The notes under the pieces are model-generated. The model was not told where the DNA came from. It saw only the letters and a list, made by a program, of their open reading frames with translations, and did not search any database. The position numbers were made by a program, and so were the translations under genes. 39,380 nt of DNA from an uncultured Oscillospiraceae bacterium (GTDB taxonomy: Bacteria > Bacillota > Clostridia > Oscillospirales > Ruminococcaceae), in the NCBI GenBank assembly GCA_949285935.1, contig CASEAH010000059.1:1-39380 (forward strand). The letters run 5' to 3'. This document shows, piece by piece, positions 7,905 through 15,541 of this stretch. Each line of letters opens with the position of its first letter. Position 1 is the first letter of the stretch.

Positions 7905-9241
7905 GCATCACTGACCAGATTTTTCAGGCGGGTGTGGTGGGCTGCGGCGGAGCCGGCTTTCCCACCCACGTCAAACTTAAGGGGACGGTGCGCTGGCTGA
8001 TCCTCAACGGTGCGGAATGTGAGCCGCTGCTCCGTACCGACCGGTGGATCCTGTGTAACCGGGCCCGCCGGGTGGTGGAAGCTGCGGAGGCTGTCCGCCG
8101 GGAACTGGGGGCCGGTGAATGTGTCATCGGGCTCAAGGCGGCCTATACCCAGGAAGCCGCCGCCCTGGAGGAAGCCATCGCCCAGACGGGCGCTTCCATC
8201 CGGCTGCATAAAATGGGAAGCTTCTACCCCGCGGGAGACGAACAGGTGCTGGTACATGAGGTGACCGGGCAGGTGGTGCCCCCCGCCGGCATCCCCCTGG
8301 ACGTGGGAGCGGTGGTTTCCAATGTGGCCACCATGCTGGCCATCCGGGACGCCATGGAAGAAATCCCCCTTACCCATAAATATCTCACCGTCACCGGTGA
8401 GGTGGCCCACCCTGCGGTGCTTCATGTGCCGGTGGGCACCAGCTTCCGGGAATGCATCCAAATGGCGGGCGGCGCTCTGGAGGAGCGGTATTTTGTGGTA
8501 TCCGGAGGCCCCATGATGGGCGCTCCCCTGACCGTGGAACAGGCGGAAAAAGCGGTGGTTACCAAAACCACCTCCGGGATCCTGGTGCTGCCGGAAGAAG
8601 GATACCTGTCCCGGCACAGCGCCATTGACCTGCGGCATACCATCGCCCGGGCGCGTTCCGCCTGTATCCAGTGCAGCTACTGCACCCAGCTTTGCCCCCG
8701 GCATCTGCTGGGCCATCCCCTGCAGCCCCACCGTATTATGCGCAAGCTGGCCCTGTGCGGCGACCTGACGGCCATCCTGGACGACCCGGACGTGCGTCAG
8801 GCCCAGATCTGCTGCGAATGTGGAGTGTGCGAGATCTATGCCTGCCCCATGGAGCTGCAGCCCCGGAAGGTCAACGCCCTGCTGAAAGCGGAACTGGGAA
8901 AGGCGGGGATCCGCTACCAGCGCCAGGAAGACAGCTGGACGCCGGATCCCGGCCGGGAAAGCCGCAAGGCTCCCACCCGCCGCACCGCGGCCCGGGCTGG
9001 GGTCCTGCGGTACTACGATCTGCCTGTACCGCCCCTGGTGGAGGGGACGCCCGACAGGATTTCCGTGCCGCTGAAAATGCATATCGGTGTCCCGGCTGTG
9101 CCGGTGGTATCACCGGGGGATACCGTAACGGCAGGACAGCTGATCGCCGCCTGCCCGGAGGGTAAGCTGGGAGCCAATATTCATGCCGGAATCAGCGGAC
9201 GGGTGGAATCGGTGGATGGGTCCATCGTCATTGCAGGGTGA
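7901..9241 (+). CDS. pduS: PduS-like cobalamin reductase (RnfC-family flavo/Fe-S protein)
   Basis: A 446-residue RnfC-like protein. The glycine-rich FMN/NADH region GVVGCGGAGFPTHVKL is at residues 12-27, an SLBB domain (YLTVTGEVAHPAVLHVPVG) near 160-190, two [4Fe-4S] motifs CIQCSYCTQLCP (from Cys255) and CCECGVCEIYACP (from about Cys304), and a C-terminal barrel-sandwich domain (KMHIGVPAVPVVSPGD). PduS reduces cob(II)alamin and cob(III)alamin with NADH so that an adenosyltransferase, here EutT, can rebuild the cofactor. It is typical of propanediol rather than ethanolamine loci, so its place between eutN and a pduT-like gene marks a hybrid locus. Confidence 0.9.
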   Translation: MSITDQIFQAGVVGCGGAGFPTHVKLKGTVRWLILNGAECEPLLRTDRWILCNRARRVVEAAEAVRRELGAGECVIGLKAAYTQEAAALEEAIAQTGASIRLHKMGSFYPAGDEQVLVHEVTGQVVPPAGIPLDVGAVVSNVATMLAIRDAMEEIPLTHKYLTVTGEVAHPAVLHVPVGTSFRECIQMAGGALEERYFVVSGGPMMGAPLTVEQAEKAVVTKTTSGILVLPEEGYLSRHSAIDLRHTIARARSACIQCSYCTQLCPRHLLGHPLQPHRIMRKLALCGDLTAILDDPDVRQAQICCECGVCEIYACPMELQPRKVNALLKAELGKAGIRYQRQEDSWTPDPGRESRKAPTRRTAARAGVLRYYDLPVPPLVEGTPDRISVPLKMHIGVPAVPVVSPGDTVTAGQLIAACPEGKLGANIHAGISGRVESVDGSIVIAG

Positions 9242-9256
9242 GGGGGATAGGCAGTT

Positions 9257-9805
9257 ATGTATGAGACCATTGGATTTTTGGAACTGAACAGTATTGCCAA
9301 GGGCGTGGAGGCGGCGGACGCCATCCTGAAAGCCGCCCAGGTGGAACTGCTTTTTGCCCGGGCCAGCTGCCCCGGGAAATATCACGTGCTGTTTACCGGC
9401 GAGGTAGCGGCGGTGAAGGCTTCCCTGGAGGCCGGGGCCCTGGCAGGCGATCACTATGTGGTGGATTCCTGCGTGATCCCCCGGGTCCATCCCCAGGTGA
9501 TCCAGGCAATCAATCTGTCCACCGCCCCCGAGGGGATCAACGCGGTGGGTGTGATGGAATTTTTCAGCGTCACCGCTTCGGTTTACGCGGCCGACGCCGC
9601 CGTCAAGGCAGCGGATGTCACCCTGATGGACGTCCGTCTTGGAACAGGCATCGGGGGAAAGTCTTTCGTGGTTCTTACCGGCGAGGTGGCGGCGGTCCGG
9701 GAGGCTGTCTCCTGCGGCATCAATACCGAAAACGCCCGGGGAATGGTGGTCTCCAGCGTGGTTATCCCCAACCCCCGCAAGGAAATTTTTGAGTCGCTTT
9801 TTTAA
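9257..9805 (+). CDS. pduT: PduT-like tandem BMC-domain shell protein (BMC-T)
   Basis: A 182-residue protein with two tandem BMC domains: MYETIGFLELNSIAKG at 1-16 and GVMEFFSVTASVYAAD from residue 98. It aligns without gaps to Salmonella PduT as I recall it (SCPGKY at 37-42 against ICPGKF). PduT trimers hold a [4Fe-4S] cluster at the central pore through Cys108 of each subunit and are thought to pass electrons across the shell, partnering PduS. Here residue 108 is Ser (codon TCG 9578-9580), whereas Cys38 is kept. The cluster may be absent, or bound differently. The gene follows the pduS-like gene by 15 bp. Confidence 0.9.
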   Translation: MYETIGFLELNSIAKGVEAADAILKAAQVELLFARASCPGKYHVLFTGEVAAVKASLEAGALAGDHYVVDSCVIPRVHPQVIQAINLSTAPEGINAVGVMEFFSVTASVYAADAAVKAADVTLMDVRLGTGIGGKSFVVLTGEVAAVREAVSCGINTENARGMVVSSVVIPNPRKEIFESLF

Positions 9806-9840
9806 GTTATAAGAAGGCTGATTTGTGAAAACTTCTGTCT

Positions 9841-10230
9841 TGCGGGTACGGTAAAGGGAAAGTACCTGGAAGTGGGATGGGTGCAGAATTCCTGGCCCAT
9901 CGTGGAAACGGATACGGCCCTGCGCCGTGCCGATGGGACGGCCGGAAAGAGGAAAGTTTTCTGAAAGCCCTGCCCTGCCGGTAAAGGGAAAAATACCCGG
10001 AGGGTGGGAGGAATACAGAATCTCAGGTCCACCGTAGAAAAAGATACGGCCCTGTACCGTGCCGATGGGACGACCGGAGAGAGGGAAGCTTTCTGAAAAC
10101 CCTGTCCCGCTGGCAAAGGAGAGTGCCCGGAAGGAGGCAAAGGTGCACAACCCCCGCCGGGTCATGGAAAAGAGGCGGCCGGGTTCCATGCCGACGGGAA
10201 GGCCGGAGAGAGGACGGCTTTCGGCTGCAA
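9841..10230 (+). repeat. Three tandem imperfect ~130-bp repeats in an intergenic gap
   Basis: Units run about 9841-9970, 9971-10102 and 10103-10230. Shared blocks are GGTAAAGGGAAA near the unit start, GATACGGCCCTG in the middle and GTGCCGATGGGACG followed by CCGGA-AGAGG and TTTCTGAAA near the end. Units 1 and 2 are the most alike (roughly three quarters of bases or better by eye); unit 3 has diverged, and a decayed fourth unit may continue to about 10340. No frame has a ribosome site or a family match, so I regard the array as non-coding. Its origin and role are unknown. Confidence 0.8.
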
Positions 10231-10402
10231 CAGCCTCAGCTATGATGAAAGCGAAAAAGCTGTCTGTCACCCGGCGGAAAAGCCTGACGAAAGACGGCAC
10301 TTCCCAGAGCAAAGGGCCGCAGGTATGGGAAAAAGACCGCCGATCCCCCGTGTGGGGCGAAGCAGAAACAACAACACACTGACCGGAAAGGAGAGAAGGG
10401 CT

Positions 10403-10750
10403 GTGCCGGAAGAAAAGCAGCGGATTATTCAGGAATATGTGCCGGGTAAACAGGTGACGCTGGCACATCTGATTGCCAACCCCAATGACGATCTGTACCG
10501 GAAGCTGGGAGTCATCAGCGACCGGCGGGGAGCCATCGGCATCCTCACCATCACCCCCAGCGAGGCCGCGATCATCGGGGCTGACGTAGCCACCAAGGCG
10601 GCCGATGTGGAGATCGTTTTTGTGGACCGGTTCAGCGGCTCCCTGGTGGTGTGCGGAGATGTGGCCAGTGTGGAGGCCGCCCTGCGGGATGTGCTCTCGG
10701 TGCTGGAGAATATCCTGCATTTTACCCCCACCGCCATTACACGGACATGA
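10403..10750 (+). CDS. eutS: BMC hexameric shell protein EutS/PduU (circularly permuted BMC-H)
   Basis: A 115-residue protein, [21 protein letters not shown] after the initiator, then [33 protein letters not shown]. The permuted domain order, with the beta-barrel-forming N-terminal segment, is that of EutS/PduU, a minor facet tile. Translation starts at GTG 10403, set by AAAGGAG at 10387-10393; upstream in-frame codons would extend into the repeat region. The gene ends ATGA, overlapping the next start by four bases. EutS and EutP/PduV often sit side by side, and PduV has been proposed to dock on PduU. Confidence 0.93.
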   Translation: MPEEKQRIIQEYVPGKQVTLAHLIANPNDDLYRKLGVISDRRGAIGILTITPSEAAIIGADVATKAADVEIVFVDRFSGSLVVCGDVASVEAALRDVLSVLENILHFTPTAITRT

Positions 10751-11193
10751 AGAAGATCATGCTTATCGGCAGCACCGGCTGCGGAAAGACCACCCTTTGC
10801 CAGCGGCTCACCGGTCAGGAAGAGCGGTACAAAAAGACCCAGGCCATTGAAGTGGTGGGCGGGGCTGCCATAGATACCCCCGGGGAATATCTGGATCGGA
10901 AGGGCCTTTTTACCGCCCTCATCGTCACCGCCGTGGAGGCCGATCTGGTGCTTTTTCTTCAGGCGGCGGACGACAGCCGGTTCCTGTTCGCTCCGGGACA
11001 GTGCGGGGCCTTCAGCGTCCCGGCGGTAGGGGTGGTCACCAAAACAGATCTGGCATCTCCGGAGGCTGCCCGCCAGGCGGAAGAACTGCTGAAGCTGGCG
11101 GGAGCAGGGCAGGTGTTCCGGGTGAGTGCCCGAACCGGCCAGGGCATGGAGGAATTGAAGGCCTTTTTGGAACAGGAGGACCCTCTTCCCTGA
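10747..11193 (+). CDS. eutP: EutP/PduV-family small GTPase-like protein
   Basis: A 148-residue P-loop protein with Walker [10 protein letters not shown] (residues 8-16), switch motif DTPGE (43-47) and the guanine-specificity motif TKTD (98-101). PduV/EutP proteins are microcompartment-associated; PduV has been linked to BMC movement and an acetate-kinase activity was reported for a EutP, which would use the acetyl phosphate made by PduL. Which role applies here cannot be decided from sequence. It is translationally coupled to eutS. It is the last gene of the locus; the strand changes afterwards. Confidence 0.9.
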   Translation: MKKIMLIGSTGCGKTTLCQRLTGQEERYKKTQAIEVVGGAAIDTPGEYLDRKGLFTALIVTAVEADLVLFLQAADDSRFLFAPGQCGAFSVPAVGVVTKTDLASPEAARQAEELLKLAGAGQVFRVSARTGQGMEELKAFLEQEDPLP

Positions 11194-11612
11194 AAGCTTC
11201 TGCCCAGGCAGAACAGCTGCCCAAAGCCGGTCCCGGCTGTGCAGCGGCGTCGAATGGAGAACAGCAGAAGGAAAGGAACAGGTACACTCAGAGGCACAGT
11301 CTGTTTTTCCCAAGATCCTGCATCTTGAGAAAAGGCAATAAGCTTTGGAGTTGAGATGGTATTGGGAAAGTCTCTTTCCATAATGCCGGAGAGCAAAAAT
11401 TCCTTTGGCACCGGGAAGAAATGGGACTGCGGAGAAAGGATGCGGCCGGCTCTCTTACCAAACTTATAAATTATTGCAAGGTTTTGAGGGTGAACCTGAC
11501 GGCAGAAATGTAAATTCCTCTCCTGCATTCTTTTCTCACAACCTGTGAAGAGGCAATATGGCTTGCAACCTTTTCAAGCTGTTTTGGCGGCTCTTACAGA
11601 GAAAGATTTTGG

Positions 11613-11641
11613 ACATCCCGGCAATTCCGGGATGTTATTTT
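11613..11641 (+). terminator. Intrinsic terminator, plus strand
   Basis: Stem ACATCCCGG (11613-11621), loop CAATT, stem CCGGGATGT (11627-11635), then TATTTT. It probably ends read-through from the eut locus. Confidence 0.75.
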
Positions 11642-11649
11642 GCCAGAAT

Positions 11650-11696
11650 AAAAGCAGCGCCCTTTTCCGTAAGATTTGGAAAAGGGCGCTGCTTTT
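11650..11696. terminator. Strong bidirectional terminator between convergent genes
   Basis: A perfect 19-bp inverted repeat: AAAAGCAGCGCCCTTTTCC (11650-11668), 9-base loop, GGAAAAGGGCGCTGCTTTT (11678-11696). The A-run on one side and T-run on the other let it work in both directions: for the eut locus on plus and for the Na/Pi cotransporter gene on minus. Confidence 0.88.
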
Positions 11697-11729
11697 GTGT
11701 AAAACTGAAATATTATCTGAAAGAAAGAA

Positions 11730-13520
11730 TCAATGTCCCGCAGTGATGGGGAGCAGGTACTGCTTCTCATAGGCGGAATAGAGCTGGGCGTATTCCTCTG
11801 TTTCACCCTTATGGAGGGTATGCAGGTAGGCGTGGGTGTCAAAGTCCTTATGGCCATCCTGAATGGTGATGATAAACACGCCCACATTGGAGCAGTGGTC
11901 GGAGATCCGTTCCAGGCAGGACAGGGTTTCCACAAAGGAGAAGGCGGCGTCCACAGAACAGCGTCCATCCCGCAGACGCTCGATATGCCGGAGCTTCAGC
12001 TGCTCTTCAATAATATCGATGACCTCTTCCAGAGGCTCGATCCGCCGGGCCAGGGCAACATCCTGCTCCTTGTAAGCCCGGACGGTGGTGGAGAGAATGT
12101 CTCCCACCGCGGAGATAAAGATTCCCATTTCCTCCTTGCCGGAAGGTGAGAATTCCAGATCGCCGGGGGCGTTGTAGAGCATGAGGGAGGCTTCCATGAC
12201 GTTTTCGCACTGATCGGCGATTCGTTCAAACTCTCCGATCATATGAAGAAGCTCACTGACGTCGGCGCTGTTCTTATCGGTAAGAGAACGGCGGGAAAGC
12301 TTGATCACATAGTCCTCGATCTTATCCTGAAGAGTATCCACATCGGCCTCGTTCAGCTTCATCTTTTCAGCGATCTTGGCGTCGTACCGGCCGGTGGCCA
12401 GCTGCCGTGCCAAAGCGAAATTTTCGGTGGTGAGGTCGATCATATGGAGCAGAGTGGAACGGGCGTGCTCAATGGCAAGGCCGGGGGAAACCAGCAGACG
12501 TTCATCCAGGGCAGCCAGCACATCGCTGAGGCCGTCCTCTCCTTCTTCCCGGCGGATGACACAATAAGCCAGCCGCTCCAGCAGGGATGCAAAGGGCATG
12601 ATCAGCAGGGTGGCGGTAACGTTGAAAATGGTATGGAAATCGGCGATGCCGCCCTTGGTGATGGGATCATCCCAGAAGGGGATGCCTACCAGGGCCTGGT
12701 AAGAATAAATGCCCGTCAGAAAGATGGCTGTGCCTGTAATGTTGAAGGCCAGATGAATGAAAGCAGCCCGCTTGGCATTGCGGGAGGTGCCGATGCTGGC
12801 CAGAATGGCGGTGATACAGGTGCCGATGTTCTGGCCCATGATAATGGGAAAAGCAGCGGAGCAGGTAATACTGCCGGTAGTGGACAGGGCCTGCAAAATA
12901 CCTACCGAGGCAGAAGAAGACTGGATCACAGCGGTGACCAGGGTGCCGGTAAGGACTCCCACGATGGGATTTTTCATGGTGGCGAAAAGCTGTGCAAAGA
13001 CAGGACTTTCGCTCAGGGGACGGACGGCAGCCTCCATCTGGAACATTCCGGTAAAGAGAATGCCGAAGCCCAGGAGCATCAGACCGATCTCCTTATTTTT
13101 TGCCCGCTTGGCGCCCATAAACAGTATCACACCCACCGCAGCCATAATGGGGGCCAGGGTAGTGGGCTTGATAAGGGTCAAAAGAAAATTGGAGGATTCC
13201 AGGTCGGTCAGCCGCAGGATATGGGCAGTAATGGTGGTGCCGATATTGGCACCCATAATAACGCCGATGGCCTGACGAAGCTTCAGAATCTTGGCGCTGA
13301 CCAGACCCACCACCACCACCGTGGTGGCAGAAGAGGACTGGATGGCCGCAGTAACCAGAGCGCCCAACAGTACGCCTTTGGGAACACTGTCGGTAAGTTT
13401 TTCCAGAATCTGCTCCAGGCGGCCCTCAGAAGCCTTTTCCAGGCTGCCGCTGAGCATGGACATGCCGTACAGAAACAGAGCCAGACCGCCCAAAAGGCTG
13501 ATGACATTGAAAATACTCAA
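11730..13520 (-). CDS. Na+/phosphate cotransporter with C-terminal PhoU-like domain
   Basis: A 596-residue membrane protein. Residues about 1-310 carry the duplicated Na/Pi-cotransporter domain with the hallmark motifs AAIQSSSATTVVVVG (first repeat) and TAVIQSSSASVGILQA (second repeat), each in a hydrophobic helix pair. The C-terminal 230 residues are helical and PhoU-like (ESLMLYN-type acidic helices, two repeats). It imports phosphate with sodium. The start is TTG at 13518-13520, chosen because GGGAGG lies seven bases upstream and MSIFNVISLLGG is a normal N-terminus. It is monocistronic, ends at the bidirectional terminator and has its own upstream promoter. Confidence 0.92.
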   Translation of the reverse strand: MSIFNVISLLGGLALFLYGMSMLSGSLEKASEGRLEQILEKLTDSVPKGVLLGALVTAAIQSSSATTVVVVGLVSAKILKLRQAIGVIMGANIGTTITAHILRLTDLESSNFLLTLIKPTTLAPIMAAVGVILFMGAKRAKNKEIGLMLLGFGILFTGMFQMEAAVRPLSESPVFAQLFATMKNPIVGVLTGTLVTAVIQSSSASVGILQALSTTGSITCSAAFPIIMGQNIGTCITAILASIGTSRNAKRAAFIHLAFNITGTAIFLTGIYSYQALVGIPFWDDPITKGGIADFHTIFNVTATLLIMPFASLLERLAYCVIRREEGEDGLSDVLAALDERLLVSPGLAIEHARSTLLHMIDLTTENFALARQLATGRYDAKIAEKMKLNEADVDTLQDKIEDYVIKLSRRSLTDKNSADVSELLHMIGEFERIADQCENVMEASLMLYNAPGDLEFSPSGKEEMGIFISAVGDILSTTVRAYKEQDVALARRIEPLEEVIDIIEEQLKLRHIERLRDGRCSVDAAFSFVETLSCLERISDHCSNVGVFIITIQDGHKDFDTHAYLHTLHKGETEEYAQLYSAYEKQYLLPITAGH

Positions 13521-13565
13521 GATAGGTCCTCCCCAATACAGGTGTTTTCACTCACTCACGATTCC

Positions 13566-13571
13566 ATTATA
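13566..13571 (-). promoter_or_regulatory. -10 element of the Na/Pi cotransporter promoter
   Basis: On the minus strand the sequence TTGTTATAATGG contains a perfect TATAAT about 45 bp before the TTG start. The -35 position (TAGTTC at 17-bp spacing) is weak. Confidence 0.6.
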
Positions 13572-13703
13572 ACAAGTATTTTCCCCGGGAACTATCCGAT
13601 ACAATGCTGAAAGTTGCAGTAAAAACACGGTAAATTTGTATTTTTTATACCAATTCCTCGAATGCCGGCAAAAGAACAAATCCCGTGGAATTTACCCTTC
13701 CGG

Positions 13704-13734
13704 AAAAAAGCCCCCGCCCGGAAAGGGCAGGGGG
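13704..13734 (-). terminator. Intrinsic terminator of the PHP operon
   Basis: Read on the minus strand: CCCCCTGCCC, loop TTTCC, GGGCGGGGG, C, then TTTTTT. It lies about 180 bp beyond the PHP gene stop and before the Na/Pi promoter. The other bases between 13572 and 13912 show nothing I recognise. Confidence 0.85.
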
Positions 13735-13912
13735 TGCAGCTGCATGGAAACACAGGAGATCTTGGATGGAGCAAATGATTGTAAAAAAATAATAGAGAAA
13801 TCAGCAAGTGCCGGCTGTGCAGGGATCAAAACAGCCGGCAGGCAGCCCCGCGAACAAGTCTCCAAAGCCCTGCGGCCCGGGCTGACGTGGAAAAAAGCTT
13901 CAACGGCGGGGT

Positions 13913-14632
13913 TCATTTCCCGGGGGTCAGGGCATCCCGAAGAGAGGAAAAATCCGGGGCGCTCAGCTCCAGAAAACGTTCTGCTTCGGCAATATCGGGA
14001 AGATAATGGGCGTCGGAGCTGGTGACAACGGTATACCGGTCATACAGACCAGCCCGACGGCCGTCGGTGAAAAAAGACAGGGGATCATGAACCTCCACCG
14101 CGCCAAAGGGAAGATACTCCGGCAGACAGCCCAAAGCCGAAAAAATGCTGTAAGAAGCTCGGTCAATGTGGGCGGGATAGCAAAATCCTCCAAAAGCCGC
14201 TGCAAAGGCAGGAACGTCATCCACCGAAATGGAGGTGGCGCTGATGAGCAGTGGGGTTACTTCATCCCGAATTTCCTCTTCCGGCCCCATTACCAGCTGC
14301 CGCCCAAAGATTTCCGGCCGGTTGGACACCGGCGGCAAGCGGCTTTCCGCATACTTCCCGGCGGCTTCGGCGCTGTCCGGGTCGGGAAAGAGACAGACCA
14401 CATGGATCTCCTCCGCCGTAGTCAATTCCAGACCGGGAATCACCGTCAGGGGCAGCCCACGGGCGGCCTCCAGAACGGCCCGGACGTTGCGGGCGGAGCC
14501 ATGATCGGTAACGGCAATCAGATCCAGCCCTTTGAGGGCAGCCATATTCACAATATTGGGGGGCGTCATCAGCTCGTCCCCGCAAGGGGAGAGGCAGGAG
14601 TGGATATGCAGGTCGTAGGCATATCGGGGCAA
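13913..14632 (-). CDS. PHP-domain phosphoesterase (hydrogenase-associated)
   Basis: A 239-residue PHP (polymerase and histidinol phosphatase) metalloprotein with the metal-binding motifs DLHIHSC (residues 7-13), VTDHGS (41-46) and TSSDAHYL near 205-212. PHP proteins of this size are hydrolases or nucleotide phosphoesterases, but the substrate of this subgroup is unknown. It starts at TTG 14632 with GGGAGG seven bases upstream. A PHP gene beside DRTGG, RsbW-like and HydS-like genes is a recurrent neighbour of bifurcating [FeFe] hydrogenases, as in Thermotoga and many Clostridia (recalled). It is separated from the rest of its likely operon by 585 bp of repeats. Confidence 0.88.
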   Translation of the reverse strand: MPRYAYDLHIHSCLSPCGDELMTPPNIVNMAALKGLDLIAVTDHGSARNVRAVLEAARGLPLTVIPGLELTTAEEIHVVCLFPDPDSAEAAGKYAESRLPPVSNRPEIFGRQLVMGPEEEIRDEVTPLLISATSISVDDVPAFAAAFGGFCYPAHIDRASYSIFSALGCLPEYLPFGAVEVHDPLSFFTDGRRAGLYDRYTVVTSSDAHYLPDIAEAERFLELSAPDFSSLRDALTPGK

Positions 14633-14820
14633 AGGAACACCTCCCGTTCAAAGAGTGGCGGCGCTTCCTGCCGCCTTGAAACAGAACGGCAAACAGAAAG
14701 GAAGGGCGGATTGCCCTTCTGGGGAAGGAAACGTATGGATCAGTCTCCGGGGCAGATGCCCATGCTGGCTCTGTACCCTGACAACGGGACGTCCGCCGGA
14801 GCGGCGCATTTCAGGGGGGA

Positions 14821-15180
14821 GGCCCGGGCGATGCGGCAAAAGCAGAGGCAAAGCAAGCCCTCTGAAACCCTCCCCAAAAAATCCGAAGCAGAGCAGCAAC
14901 CTTTGGAAATGGATGGCCATGACGGCCCATACACCGGCAACCAAACAGCCGCCGGGATGGTACCGTTTCTGTCGGGAAAGGCCCGGGTAGTGCGGCAAAA
15001 ACAGAAGCAAAGCAAGCCCTCTGAGGCCCTCCCCAAAGAGTCCGAAGCAGAGCAACCCTTGGAAATGGTTGGTCATGAAGGCCCATGCACCGACAGCCAG
15101 ACAGCAGCCGGTATGGTACCGCAGCTGTTGGAAAAACCCTGGTGGCGGTGGTCAGGGCAAAAGAAGAAAGGAAACAAAAC
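14821..15180. repeat. Tandem imperfect ~157-bp repeats between the DRTGG and PHP genes
   Basis: Unit 1 is about 14821-14979, unit 2 about 14980-15135, and a partial third follows to about 15180. Shared blocks include GATGCGGCAAAA/TAGTGCGGCAAAA, GCAAAGCAAGCCCTCTGA, TCCGAAGCAGAGCA, CTTTGGAAATGG/CCTTGGAAATGG and ATGGTACCG. A more decayed unit may precede at 14740-14820. Identity between the two full units is roughly four in five bases by eye. Several frames are open through the array but none has a ribosome site or a family match. It would be transcribed as a spacer of the minus-strand operon. The whole gap from 14633 to 15217 holds no other feature. Confidence 0.8.
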
Positions 15181-15217
15181 CTTCCGGAAATTTTTCTGAG
15201 GAAGGCTGTGACACAGG

Positions 15218-15541
15218 TCAGTTTTCAGGGCGGATGGCCATGGCGGCCTCATACACCGGCAGCCGGGTAGCCACCACGGTCACCCCTTCCTGCCGGGCGC
15301 GGTTGAGGGCATCGGCGTCCAAAGGCATCCCTTCGGCCAAAACGATGCAGGCCGCGTCGGTCAGTACCGCTACGGCAATGGAATTCAGGTTTCCCATTAC
15401 CGTCACCCAGGCGCAGTCCGCCGGGGCGCGGCCCATTACCAGGGAAAGCAGGTCGCAGCAGTAAACACTGCGGAGAGGACGGTCCCCGGCGCCGCACAGC
15501 AGGGTAAAACGGTCGTCCCGGCAAAGGTCCAGAGCGGTCAT
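15218..15541 (-). CDS. DRTGG-domain protein, copy A (107 aa)
   Basis: A small single-domain DRTGG protein: GDRPLRSVYCCDLLSLVMG, then AWVTVMGNLNSIAVAVLTDAACIVLAEG and GVTVVATRLPVYEAA. DRTGG domains occur as ligand-sensing parts in phosphotransacetylase and CBS proteins; the ligand of these stand-alone forms is not known. The ATG overlaps the stop of the HydS-like gene (ATGA at 15538-15541), so translation is coupled. It is a distant paralogue of the 118-residue DRTGG protein at the head of the operon. A regulatory role beside the hydrogenase is inferred from context. Confidence 0.8.
   Translation of the reverse strand: MTALDLCRDDRFTLLCGAGDRPLRSVYCCDLLSLVMGRAPADCAWVTVMGNLNSIAVAVLTDAACIVLAEGMPLDADALNRARQEGVTVVATRLPVYEAAMAIRPEN

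Larger units (their letters stand above)
11194..11729. other. Gene-free gap between the eut locus and the convergent Na/Pi cotransporter gene
   Basis: About 540 bp. The left 400 bp show no recognisable gene. The right end holds two strong hairpins that serve as transcription terminators, listed separately. A short open frame around 11545-11772 overlaps both terminator hairpins and has no family match. Confidence 0.6.

Noticed and set aside
1-11193. AdoCbl riboswitch or EutV-type paired antiterminator hairpins in the eut gaps
   Set aside because: I could not find a B12-box-like core or twin hairpins with the required loop bases; if present, control elements are probably upstream of the window.
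14648-15076. A minus-strand 142-codon hydrophobic frame in the operon spacer
   Set aside because: No Shine-Dalgarno sequence precedes its ATG and the composition follows the DNA repeat; kept as non-coding.
14950-15125. GGGATGGTACCG and GGTATGGTACCG words resembling the T-box GGTGGNACCGCG bulge
   Set aside because: They are part of a tandem repeat, lack the other T-box stems, and do not precede a synthetase or amino-acid gene on the right strand.
14006-15199. A plus-strand 397-codon frame running through the 157-bp repeats, giving a repetitive Lys/Gln/Ser/Pro-rich protein
   Set aside because: It starts antisense to the PHP gene, has no ribosome site, and the repeat is open in other frames too; tandem DNA repeats with a length divisible by three or nearly so produce this by chance.
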